The position numbers were made by a program, and so were the translations under genes. A stretch of DNA of 64,000 bases from Halorussus salinus (GTDB taxonomy: Archaea > Halobacteriota > Halobacteria > Halobacteriales > Haladaptataceae). The notes under the pieces are model-generated. The model did no database searches, was not told the DNA's origin, and saw only the letters and a list, made by a program, of their open reading frames with translations. Location: the NCBI RefSeq assembly GCF_004765815.2, contig NZ_ML974127.1:203259-267258 (forward strand). The letters are read 5' to 3'. Of this stretch, positions 25,797 to 33,902 are shown in pieces. Position 1 is the stretch's first letter. Every line of letters begins with the position of its first letter.

Positions 25797-26594
25797 TCAC
25801 ACTCCGGCGACTCCGGCGGTGACGAGCGCCGCCCCGCCGAGGACGGCGACGGCACCGACCGTCGCGGCCACCTCGTCCCGGCGCGGCGCGAACCGTTCGA
25901 GCGTCACGACGGCGGTGACCGCCAGTAGCCAGACCGGGTTCAGCGACCCGGCGGCGACGAGGAGGGCGAACAGCGGCCACGTACAGCGAACGGAACTGCG
26001 AGCGCGCTCGACTCCCCGGCGCGCCGCCTCGGAGACCGACGGGTCGCGTCGCAACACCGCCCAACTGCACGGTTCGAGCGCCGCGCGCTTGGCGGGCGTG
26101 AGCTGGTAGAGTCCGGCGAGAATCGCGGTCGTGCCGACGACGAACGCGCCGTGCCGGTCGGCGAGCGCGCCGAGGTCCACCGTCGCGTCCACCGCGAGCG
26201 GGACGACTCCGGTCGCGGTCCAGACCAGACTGTACGCGCCGAGCAACGCGGCGGCGACTCGCCACTTCTGGACCGCCGGTCCCCGAACCGTTCCGAGGTA
26301 GCGCCCGAGGAACGGGACCAGCGCGGGGTATGTCGCCGTCGAGGTCACGAGGCCCCACACGAGGAGGTACCCGAGGAGGCCCGCGAGACCGCCGTGGGTC
26401 CCCATCGCTTCGAGGCCACCGGGGTCGCTCGCGGCCTCGACCGCAGGGGCGACTCCTCGGTAGAGGAGGGTCCACAGCAGGACGGCGACGGTCGCCACGG
26501 CGACCGGTACGTCCGGCGGGTCCGAGAGTCCGCGGAGGTGGCCGGAGAACTGTGCGCGCGCTTCGGTGACTGTCGTCGGGATGTCTCGTTTCAT
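25797..26594 (-). CDS. DUF2182 metal-binding-type membrane protein
   Basis: 265 aa with six to seven hydrophobic segments. The signature YQLTPAKRAALEPC near residue 165 is characteristic of DUF2182, described as predicted metal-binding integral membrane proteins. MGTHGGLAGLLGYLLVWG precedes it. It is 6 nt upstream of the propeller lipoprotein on the same strand. Neighbours (metal-site permease, CopZ further on, cytochrome oxidase) make copper handling attractive, but no substrate is proven by the sequence. Confidence 0.78.
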   Translation of the reverse strand: MKRDIPTTVTEARAQFSGHLRGLSDPPDVPVAVATVAVLLWTLLYRGVAPAVEAASDPGGLEAMGTHGGLAGLLGYLLVWGLVTSTATYPALVPFLGRYLGTVRGPAVQKWRVAAALLGAYSLVWTATGVVPLAVDATVDLGALADRHGAFVVGTTAILAGLYQLTPAKRAALEPCSWAVLRRDPSVSEAARRGVERARSSVRCTWPLFALLVAAGSLNPVWLLAVTAVVTLERFAPRRDEVAATVGAVAVLGGAALVTAGVAGV

Positions 26595-26709
26595 GTGTCG
26601 AGAAGTGAACTGTCGTCGGCCGTCTACGGTCGTCGGCCGACGGAGGTGGCCGTCGGCAGTGGCCGATTGGAATCGGTCGTCGGGTCGATGCTCCGGGGTC
26701 GCGCGTTCG

Positions 26710-27960
26710 TCAGCGAGCGTGGGACGGTCGCTCTCCCTTCGGCGTGAACGCGCCCGGCGCGGACGTTCGCTTGACGACCGTGGCGACGCGCACGACGAAC
26801 GCGAACAGGATGGCTAGCGGACTGAACGCGACCGCGAGCGAGACCGTCACGAGCAACAGCAGGGCGGTCTCGCTGATGGCTGGCGGGTAGCCGCTCGCGT
26901 ATATCATGACCACCAGCGTCGAGGTGAGGAACGCCGCGGTGCCGCTGTAGGCGAGCAACCGCGAGAGGTGGGCCAACTCCTGCTGGAGGTAGATTATCTT
27001 GAAGTACTGGCGGGTCACGTCCAGCGAGACCAGCGCCGACTGAAGCTCCTCCAGCAGGTCGTCGGCCGCGTCGGGGAGCGTCCCGTCGAACCGCGCGCGG
27101 AGCCGCCGAATCCGGTTGAACTGCCCGGAGTAGTCGTCGTTCATCACCGGCGACAGCACGGCGAAGACGGGCAGGTCCGGCGTCCGGACCTCCTCGGCGA
27201 TGCGGTCCGATTGGGCGGCGACTCGCTCGGCGAAGGCGTCGAGTTCCGCGCTCGTCCGGTCGTCGCCCGCCTCGTCGGCGACCGACTGGAGCGCTACCGC
27301 CCGGTCGCCCATCTCGTTGGCGACGAGTCGCAAGAAAGCGGCCGGGTCGGTCGGACCTACTCTCACGTCGGTCGCTAGCTCCTCGACGCGAAGGCGGAAC
27401 TCGTGGACGCTGTCGATGCGGTCCCGGAGGGACTCGGGCGTCCCGAACAGCCGCGAGACGGTGAGTTGGTTCACCGCGATGACCAGCGGGATGAACGAGA
27501 ACAGGCCCGCGATGATGGTGCTGAACATCGTCGTGACGAAACTGCTCTCGCGGACGCCGATGACGTTCGTCAGTCCGAGGGTGAGCGACCCGACGAAGAT
27601 GCCGAGGACCATCACCGCGACGATGGTCCAGCGGTCGCCGTCGAGGAGCAACCATCGACGCGCCCGACGCTGATTGCCGTCGTCGCGGGCGTAGGCGACC
27701 CCGATGCGGAGTCCGGCGAGCGCGACGCTCCCCGCGATGGCGAGAAAGCGCGCGAGGACTCGGAGCGCGGTCGCCAGCACGCCGACGAGCGTGTCGAAGT
27801 TCGTGTTCTCGGCGTCCGACTCCGGTGGCCTCTCGTCCGCGCCCGACTCCGGCGGTCTCTCGTCCGCGCCTGACTCCGGCGGTCGGTCGTCGGGGGTGAT
27901 GTCGTCGGGGGTGTCGTTGTCGGGAGGAGATTCGTCGGGAGCGTCGTCGTCGCGGGTCAT
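26710..27960 (-). CDS. Membrane protein with cytosolic helical domain, partner of DUF389
   Basis: 416 aa. Residues 1-50 are acidic and contain three copies of the nine-residue unit RPPESGADE (27-bp DNA repeats at 27818-27890). Hydrophobic segments lie at about 60-85, 107-127, 140-160 near the N-terminus and at 340-360, 365-395 near the C-terminus. The intervening 170 residues are helical and charged. The ATG at 27960 overlaps the DUF389 stop by 4 nt (ATGA), so the pair is coupled and probably forms one complex. Family not recognised. Confidence 0.68.
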   Translation of the reverse strand: MTRDDDAPDESPPDNDTPDDITPDDRPPESGADERPPESGADERPPESDAENTNFDTLVGVLATALRVLARFLAIAGSVALAGLRIGVAYARDDGNQRRARRWLLLDGDRWTIVAVMVLGIFVGSLTLGLTNVIGVRESSFVTTMFSTIIAGLFSFIPLVIAVNQLTVSRLFGTPESLRDRIDSVHEFRLRVEELATDVRVGPTDPAAFLRLVANEMGDRAVALQSVADEAGDDRTSAELDAFAERVAAQSDRIAEEVRTPDLPVFAVLSPVMNDDYSGQFNRIRRLRARFDGTLPDAADDLLEELQSALVSLDVTRQYFKIIYLQQELAHLSRLLAYSGTAAFLTSTLVVMIYASGYPPAISETALLLLVTVSLAVAFSPLAILFAFVVRVATVVKRTSAPGAFTPKGERPSHAR

Positions 27961-29012
27961 CGAATCACTCCCGTCAACAGCGGCAGGGTGGTACCGTCCA
28001 ACTCGGTGAGGAACGTCGCCAGTCCGACCGTCAGCGCGACCAGCAACAGCACGCGCTTGAGCATCCGGCTCCGGGTCTCGCGGAGCGCCCGCCAGTCGGT
28101 CGGGTGGTAGCCCAAGTACCACAGGCAGACGATGGCCGCGGCGTTTATCGAGAAGATGTTGACCAGCACGACCGCGCTCGACCCGAGGACGACCGTCGGG
28201 TGCGCCCACGCGATGGCGACGCCGACGACGCCGATTGGCGGCATGATGGCCGCGGCTATCATCACCCCGACCAGCGACGTGAGGCCGCTAGTCGAGAGAC
28301 TGACCGCGCCCGCCATGCCCGCACAGAGCGCGACCGCGACCAGCAGGAACGTCGGCGACGTGTGGTTGCTGGTCGCCAGACTCGACTGGATGTTCACCGC
28401 GGAACTCGGGACCGCGAACGCCTTGACGACCAGCGCGAACGCGACCGAACTGGCGAGCGCGACGACGAGACCGGTCATCTGGTACTTCGTACTCTCGACG
28501 AAGAGGCCCTCGTCGTAGATGACCGTCGCGGCGCTGGTCGCCATCGACGGCCCGAGGAGGGGCGCGATGACCATCGCGCCGACCATTACCGGCAGGGAGT
28601 CCAGCAGGACGCCCGCGGTGGCGACGGTGGCGCTGATGGCGGTCATCAGGACGTATATCAGGAACTGCGGGAGGAGGTCGGCGGCCTTCGAGTGGAGTTC
28701 GTCGCGCGCGACGCGCTGGCGACTCACGGACTCGATTTCCGCGTCAGAAATCCACGCCTCCTCGAAGCCGCCGGAGACTATCGTCTTGGTGTTGACGACG
28801 ACGGTGTAGCGGTCGTCGCTCAGGTCGAGGTCGGCCAACCGGCGCTGGACCGTCTCGACCGCGCGAACCGGCAACAGGAGTTTGATGATGGCCGACGACT
28901 CGGTGTCGCTGGCGTCGTCGGTGACCACGTAGTCGAGGTCGCGCTCCTCGAACAGGCCGACGATTCGTTCGCGGGCGTCCGCGGACAGTGCGAGTATCTC
29001 GACGAGTCGCAT
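27957..29012 (-). CDS. DUF389 / TIGR00341-like membrane protein
   Basis: 351 aa. The N-terminal 110 residues form a soluble alpha/beta domain (MRLVEILALSADARERIVGLFEE), then GAMVIAPLLGPSMATS near 175 and MIAAAIMPPIGVVGVAIAW near 275 mark the DUF389 membrane core with about six to seven segments. The start MRLVEI at 29012 fits the family; an in-frame ATG five codons upstream also exists. First of a two-gene operon. Function unknown; the fold suggests transport. Confidence 0.82.
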   Translation of the reverse strand: MRLVEILALSADARERIVGLFEERDLDYVVTDDASDTESSAIIKLLLPVRAVETVQRRLADLDLSDDRYTVVVNTKTIVSGGFEEAWISDAEIESVSRQRVARDELHSKAADLLPQFLIYVLMTAISATVATAGVLLDSLPVMVGAMVIAPLLGPSMATSAATVIYDEGLFVESTKYQMTGLVVALASSVAFALVVKAFAVPSSAVNIQSSLATSNHTSPTFLLVAVALCAGMAGAVSLSTSGLTSLVGVMIAAAIMPPIGVVGVAIAWAHPTVVLGSSAVVLVNIFSINAAAIVCLWYLGYHPTDWRALRETRSRMLKRVLLLVALTVGLATFLTELDGTTLPLLTGVIR

Positions 29013-29104
29013 ATCTTTCCTGACCATGCTACGGTTCGCGCCTCGGAGTCGGCGGTGGAAGCGAACGCCCGAAGTCGCCGCGACGGCCCGCTCCGCGGCC
29101 GCGG

Positions 29105-29674
29105 TCACAGGAGTCGCAACTCATCGGATTCGATTCGGTCGGCGTCCTCGAACGCGCGTCGGTACAGTTCGGCGACTCGGTGTCGTATCTCCTCCAGTCG
29201 GTCGGCGTTCGTCTCGGTGCAGCCGACGGCGCAGTACGCCGCCACGCCATCGCCGACTTCCGACTCGTATCGCAGGTCGCCAGCGCAGTCGGGACACCGC
29301 GGTTCGACGTGGCTGTTCATCCACTCCACGTCGTATCCGACGCGAGCGAGGCGTTCGCCGACCGCGTACCAGAGGTAGAGGTCCCAGCCGGTCCGACTGC
29401 TCGCGGTCCGTTTGAGCCGGACGAAACTGAGCGCGACTTTCGAGTACAACTCCTCGTCGGCGTCGTGATGCCGCCGGTGACAGTTACGGAAGTGGTTGAA
29501 CAGCGCGACGCGCGACGAGCGCATCGCGCCGGTGGTCAGTTCGCCGTCGGGCCGGGTCGCTCCTTCGTGGCGGTCACGCGTCGGATGGTGCGTGACCCGA
29601 CCGTATTCGTCGTAGTGCCGTTCGTCTGAGAGCGGTGCGCCACTCTTCGGACAGAATGCGTACGTTCCTTTCAT
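29105..29674 (-). CDS. Zinc-ribbon-like haloarchaeal hypothetical protein
   Basis: 189 aa, soluble. The N-terminus FCPKSGAP and a later CPDCAGDLRY...AYCAVGC (about 130-155) give possible zinc ligands. A His-rich middle, FNHFRNCHRRHHDADEELY, separates them. The motif TTATCTACACAAATCACG begins 3 nt upstream of its ATG (29677) and recurs inverted at 29783-29802. Family not recognised; the cysteine pattern suggests a structural zinc site. Confidence 0.65.
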   Translation of the reverse strand: MKGTYAFCPKSGAPLSDERHYDEYGRVTHHPTRDRHEGATRPDGELTTGAMRSSRVALFNHFRNCHRRHHDADEELYSKVALSFVRLKRTASSRTGWDLYLWYAVGERLARVGYDVEWMNSHVEPRCPDCAGDLRYESEVGDGVAAYCAVGCTETNADRLEEIRHRVAELYRRAFEDADRIESDELRLL

Positions 29675-30045
29675 AATTATCTACACAAATCACGCTGTTC
29701 GGTCGGGGGTCATCTCCGTTCGCGCCGAACGGTCGCCCGGACCGAGCGTCCGGCGAATGATACCGGCCGAAATCCTAAAAAACGTGATTATTGTGCAGAT
29801 AAAATCTTTATTTCAGTTGTAAATTCTATATATTAAATTTATAGTTTACAATGGTTAACGTTCAAGTGGTTACTCCAACGACTTTTGAATAGCGCGCCGA
29901 CTACGGTTTCGGACCGGGACCGTTCGACCGGTCGAACGGACTCGACTGTCGAAGCTCTCGGCGCGATGGAATTTTAACTTCTATACGCTAAAATTACGCA
30001 CGCTCTCCCGTTATTAACTCGGTCCGAGTTTATCTTCGAGATGCG
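29675..30045. promoter_or_regulatory. AT-rich 371-bp divergent regulatory region
   Basis: Lies between two divergent genes (29674 and 30046) and is markedly AT-rich, above all 29800-29860 (ttaaatttatagtttac). It holds an inverted pair of the motif TTATCTRCACAA: + strand at 29677-29694 and - strand at 29783-29802. Near the copZ start is a perfect 15-bp palindrome AACTCGGTCCGAGTT (30016-30030) that overlaps the presumed TATA element ttattaac (30011-30018). No coding signal seen. Confidence 0.6.
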
Positions 30046-30249
30046 ATGCAAAGCCACGAACTCAGCGTCACCGGTATGTCGTGCAAGAGCTGTGAACGAA
30101 TCGTCGAGCAGGAACTGACCGCGCTTTCGGGCGTCGCGTCCGTCTCCGCCGACAGTAGCTCCGGAACCGTCACCGTCGAAGGTGACGAGGAGTCCCTCGA
30201 CGCGGCGACGGAAGCCGTCGCCGACATCGGCTACAGCGTCGAACAGTAG
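30046..30249 (+). CDS. copZ: Heavy-metal-associated domain protein, CopZ-like copper chaperone
   Basis: 67 aa, a single HMA domain. The metal site GMSCKSC carries Cys13 and Cys16 in the MxCxxC-type loop; DIGYSV near the C-terminus completes the ferredoxin-like fold. It should bind Cu(I) in the cytoplasm and hand it to a P-type ATPase or a regulator, neither of which is in this window. The 15-bp palindrome just upstream is a likely operator. A T6 run at 30265-30270 follows the stop. Confidence 0.88.
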   Translation: MQSHELSVTGMSCKSCERIVEQELTALSGVASVSADSSSGTVTVEGDEESLDAATEAVADIGYSVEQ

Positions 30250-30264
30250 ACCGACCGGCGTCTC

Positions 30265-30270
30265 TTTTTT
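30265..30270 (+). terminator. T-run terminator after copZ
   Basis: Run of six T 16 nt after the copZ stop, in otherwise GC-rich DNA. Archaeal RNA polymerase terminates at such runs. Confidence 0.4.
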
Positions 30271-30493
30271 CCGCGACGCGTCCCGGTCGCTCGTCGGGAG
30301 TCGGACGCTCGCCGGTCGCGACGCGACTCGCTGTCGAGCGGTCGAGCGAGACCCACCGCCGGGCGACGAGACAGTACAAAAAGGAGGAGCGGCCGCAGTC
30401 ACGTCAGCGGGACTGCAACGACGGACGACGGTGGGTTACGAAGGATCGCAGGCGTCGGGACGCCGGTCGGCGACCGGCGATTCGGCGGGCGAC

Positions 30494-31591
30494 CTACGTC
30501 GTCGTCTCACCGCCCGTCGAGGAGTCGCCGGTCGTCGCGCCGTCGGTCGTCCCGTCCCCGTCGGTCCCGTCGCCGGTCTCGCCGGGGTCGTTGTCGTCGC
30601 CGTCCCAGTACTCGCCGCGGGCGTCGAACTGGTCTGCGTCGGGGCTGAGTCCCTCGTGTTCGGTCCGGCCGCGGGGTCGCTGGAGGATGGTGCCGGACTT
30701 GCCCACCGCCACGTCGGGTTCGCCCAGCGTCAGGTCCAACAGGTCGTTGCTCGTGCCCGAGTGGACCTCCTGCCAGCGCTCCTCGTCGTCGCGCTGGTAG
30801 ATGCTCCCGTCGTTGCCGAGGACGACCATCTGGTCGCCGTGGATGTCGAACGCGCGGAGCGCGCCGCCGTCGGTCACGCCGATGGGGGTCCAGTCGTGGT
30901 ACGAGTCGTCGTAGCGGTAGATGCGGCCGTCGCCCGCGGCGACGTAGACGCGGTTGTCGGGACCGGCGAAGATGTCGTAGAACTTCACCTGCGCGTTGAC
31001 GATACCGATTTTCTCCCAGCCGTCGTCTCTGGTCGTCTTGAAGGCGTTGCCGCTCGTGTCCACCGCGTAGCCGTAGCCGTCGGGACCGGCCGCGAGCGCG
31101 GCGACCTTCGAGCCTTTCTTCGCGGGCTTGTGGACGACGCCCCAGTTCTCGTCGAAGCCGTCGATGGTGAAGGGCAGAATCTCGCCCGAGCCGTTGGCCA
31201 CGAGGACCTTCTCGGAGCCGCGCTTCCCGGCGACCGCGAGACCTTCCCACGTACTCGTCATCTCCTTCGGGCTGGAGTAGTCGAACTTCCGGCGCTCGAC
31301 CACGTCGTAACACCCCAGCGCGCCCGACGACCCGGCGAACCAGATGCGCTTGCCGTCGTCGGTCACGTCGAGGCCGCGCAGTTGGTTGTCGCGGGTCTTC
31401 GGGCCGTCGTCCAGAATCACCTCCCAGTCGGGTTCCTGCGTACCGTCGTGTCGGTTGGCGACCAGCGTGCCGCCGGAGCCGATGGCGTACGGCCCTTCGG
31501 CCGTACTCACGACCTCGTAGAGGGTCTTCTCGAAGGGACTTTCGACACTGTGCCACTCGGGTTCGTCTGCATCGGGGCCAAGTTCCCACAT
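30494..31591 (-). CDS. Beta-propeller protein, paralog C
   Basis: 365 aa from MWELGPDADEPEW; an in-frame ATG 13 codons upstream is less likely because the divergent paralog starts MWRFDPEM at the same alignment point. Blades: TLYEVVSTAEGPYAIGSGG, RIWFAGSSGALGCYDV, TSTWEGLAVAGKRGSEKV, VAVGKSGTILQRPRG. The C-terminal 65 residues are Asp/Gly/Thr-rich and disordered. A TATA-like tatttatc (reverse of 31611-31620) lies about 26 nt upstream of the start, so the mRNA is probably leaderless. Cytoplasmic. Confidence 0.68.
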   Translation of the reverse strand: MWELGPDADEPEWHSVESPFEKTLYEVVSTAEGPYAIGSGGTLVANRHDGTQEPDWEVILDDGPKTRDNQLRGLDVTDDGKRIWFAGSSGALGCYDVVERRKFDYSSPKEMTSTWEGLAVAGKRGSEKVLVANGSGEILPFTIDGFDENWGVVHKPAKKGSKVAALAAGPDGYGYAVDTSGNAFKTTRDDGWEKIGIVNAQVKFYDIFAGPDNRVYVAAGDGRIYRYDDSYHDWTPIGVTDGGALRAFDIHGDQMVVLGNDGSIYQRDDEERWQEVHSGTSNDLLDLTLGEPDVAVGKSGTILQRPRGRTEHEGLSPDADQFDARGEYWDGDDNDPGETGDGTDGDGTTDGATTGDSSTGGETTT

Positions 31592-31709
31592 TGCGTACCA
31601 CCGTACCAGCGATAAATACAAGAAACGCACACAGCGTGTAGAATCCGGGACTGTGTGTACTTCTACGCGAAATTCCGGTTTTATTCGGTCGGGCCGCGAT
31701 TACCGTCGC

Positions 31710-32705
31710 ATGTGGAGGTTCGACCCCGAGATGAAACCCGGCACGTGGAAGGCGGTCGGTTCGCCCGCGTCCGCGACCCTGTACGACGTGGTTCGGACGG
31801 CTTACGGCCCGTGCGCGGTCGGCAAGCGCGGTCGCGTCCTCGGTCGCTCGTCGGACGGCGAGTGGGGCGTCGTCGTGGAGGACGGACCGAGCGCGCGAGG
31901 AGCGACCCTCTACTGCGCCGCCGCCACCGACGACGGCGAGCGCGTCTGGTTCGGCGGCGCGAACGGCGCGCTCGGCTACTACGACCTCGAAACGCGGACT
32001 CGTGCCGACTTTTCGGAACCCGTGGGCGTCGGCAACGCGTTCCACGCCATCGCGGTCGCGGGCGAGCGCGGCACCGAGAAACTGCTTCTCGCCGACGGGA
32101 GCGGCCACTCGCTCCCCGGCGAAATCGAGTCCGGGACGCCCGACTGGGACGACCGGCGCAAGCCCGCGGGCGGCACGGCGCTCACCGGGGTCGGCTCCGA
32201 CAGCGAGGGCATCGGCTACGCCGTGGACAGCAACGCGAACGTCTGGCGGACGACTGCGGAGGGCTGGCAACGGACCGGCGTCGCGGGCGCACAGAACAGC
32301 CTCTACGCCGTCAGCACCTCGACCGACCGCGTGGTCGTCGGCGGCGGCAACGGTCGCGTCTACGAACGTCGCCGGTCGGGAGAGTCGAAGCGCGACCGAC
32401 GAGACCCGCGCCCGTGGACGCCCTACACGCTCGGAAGTTTCACGGTCGAGGCGCTGGCCCAGCGCGACGGGCGTCTCCTCGCGGCGGGGTCGAACGGGAG
32501 CATCTACGTCCGGCGGGTCGGCCGCGACTGGACGCCCGTCGGGTGGTCGGGGTCCAAGACGCTCCTCGGGGTCGCTCTCGGCGGTTCCGGCGACGCCGAT
32601 TCCAATGTTGGCAGTTCTGGCGTCGGCAGTTCCGGCGTCGCTGGTCCCAGCGTGGCCGTCGGCAAGAACGGGACCATCGTGGAGCGCGTCTCGGACGCCG
32701 AGTAA
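31710..32705 (+). CDS. Beta-propeller protein, paralog D
   Basis: 331 aa, divergent from paralog C across a 118-bp spacer, with TATA-like ttttattc (31679-31686) about 27 nt before its ATG. Signatures: TLYDVVRTAYGPCAVGKRG, RVWFGGANGALGYYDL, FHAIAVAGERGTEKLL, VAVGKNGTIVERV. Compared with A-C it lacks the TSTWE motif, replaced by VGNAFHA. A Gly/Ser/Val-rich insert precedes the last blade. Cytoplasmic; role unknown. Confidence 0.68.
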   Translation: MWRFDPEMKPGTWKAVGSPASATLYDVVRTAYGPCAVGKRGRVLGRSSDGEWGVVVEDGPSARGATLYCAAATDDGERVWFGGANGALGYYDLETRTRADFSEPVGVGNAFHAIAVAGERGTEKLLLADGSGHSLPGEIESGTPDWDDRRKPAGGTALTGVGSDSEGIGYAVDSNANVWRTTAEGWQRTGVAGAQNSLYAVSTSTDRVVVGGGNGRVYERRRSGESKRDRRDPRPWTPYTLGSFTVEALAQRDGRLLAAGSNGSIYVRRVGRDWTPVGWSGSKTLLGVALGGSGDADSNVGSSGVGSSGVAGPSVAVGKNGTIVERVSDAE

Positions 32706-32763
32706 TCCGGGACTGTCGGAGCAGTAGGATTATCACGATTCCGGACTTCGGGAGTCTCACGCC

Positions 32764-32997
32764 ATGAACGAGAGCGACCTCGACGAGCTGATTTCGTCAC
32801 TGACCCCGTACGAATCGGCAGACAGCGTGAAGACCTACCGCAACACCGTCAGCATCTCGTGCCCGGCTTGCGAGGAGCCCTTCGACGATTTGGTGGTCTG
32901 TTCGGGTGAGTACGACAGCCTCGAACTGAGCAAGGTCCTCGACCTCTGCGTGACGACCGTGGACGACGACGTACTCCTCTTTACGCATCAGCACTGA
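32764..32997 (+). CDS. Small zinc-finger-like haloarchaeal protein
   Basis: 77 aa, acidic. CPACEEPFDDLVVC gives a CxxC plus a distant Cys, and the C-terminus ends FTHQH. The order (short helix, CPAC, beta-rich part) suggests a single zinc ribbon. Follows the propeller paralog D after 58 nt on the same strand. Family not recognised with certainty. Confidence 0.7.
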   Translation: MNESDLDELISSLTPYESADSVKTYRNTVSISCPACEEPFDDLVVCSGEYDSLELSKVLDLCVTTVDDDVLLFTHQH

Positions 32998-33902
32998 CTC
33001 GGTGGACTCCGAGGACGCGGGCCGAAGTTCGGTGGTCCCGACCACGGAGAGAGGAGGTTTCGTCTGTTCTCGTCGGCGGCCGGACTCCGGGAGTCGGCGG
33101 TCCAGAACGGTGAGAGAGGAGGTTTCGTCTGTTCTGGCCGAGAAGTCACTGGGTCGGTTCGCGTATCGGAGAGAGTACGTTTCGTCTGTTCTTGGGACTC
33201 GTTAGCGTAGTCGTGGCGCGCGTTCCCGCGGTCCCGACGCATGTTCCCGCGGTCCCGACGCATGTTCCCGCGGTCCCGACGCATGTTCCCGCGGTCGGGG
33301 CGAGGAGGGAGAGTAGCTTTCGCCTGTTCCCGCGAGCGAGTCGGTCCCCGAATGGCGTCGATATCGAAACGGCGTTGGTCTCGGAATGGCGTTGGTCCCG
33401 AAACGGCGTCGGTGCCAAAACGGCGTCGGTGAGGAGATTTCGTCTGTTTTATCTGGCGGCTAGCGAATGCCCGAGTGTCGATGCACGCGTCGGCGTGGCC
33501 GAACGAGTCGTGGGAGTCGTCGGTGGGAGAGTCGTGGGAGTCGTCGGTGGGAGAATCGCGGACACCGTCGGTGTCGGCAGCGAGAGAGTCGCCTGCGCCG
33601 ACGGGTCTGCCGGAGTCGTCAACATCGTCGTCCGGAAAACCGAACTGCTTCTTCGGGACACACGGAGAGTACGTTTCGTCTGTTTTCCCGCGAGAAGGTC
33701 GCCTCCTCGGTTCAAATCCGAAATACCTGAGTATTTTATATCTTGGCGTAGCGGCAAATCACTTCTCGGACTCCCTACCTCCACTTCTGAAACGTATTTC
33801 TCACGAAATCTACTCTCTCACTACTACTTAAAGAACTGAAAACACGCGAAACACGAGAACAGTGGTTTTATATATTGTTCCTTCGAGGTTCGACCGAGAA
33901 CA
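32998..33902. repeat. 905-bp gene-free repeat region upstream of orc1 (candidate origin)
   Basis: Six same-orientation copies of a 24-nt element, consensus GAGAGAGKASGTTTCGTCTGTTYT, start at 33047, 33112, 33169, 33307, 33427 and 33663. Between them lie a 21-bp tandem repeat (catgttcccgcggtcccgacg, 33220-33296, nearly four copies) and a 24-bp duplication (33507-33554). The last 180 bp before the orc1 gene are AT-rich (cctgagtattttatatc, gttttatatattg). This is the composition expected of a haloarchaeal orc-linked origin: initiator-binding repeats plus an unwinding region. Short frames here show no coding signal. Confidence 0.6.

Noticed and set aside
29800-29860. AT-rich stretch as replication origin
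   Set aside because: No initiator repeats or orc gene are adjacent; it is better explained as a divergent promoter region.
33047-33686. CRISPR array
   Set aside because: The repeated element is only 24 nt, spacing is irregular from 57 to 236 bp, and no cas genes are nearby.
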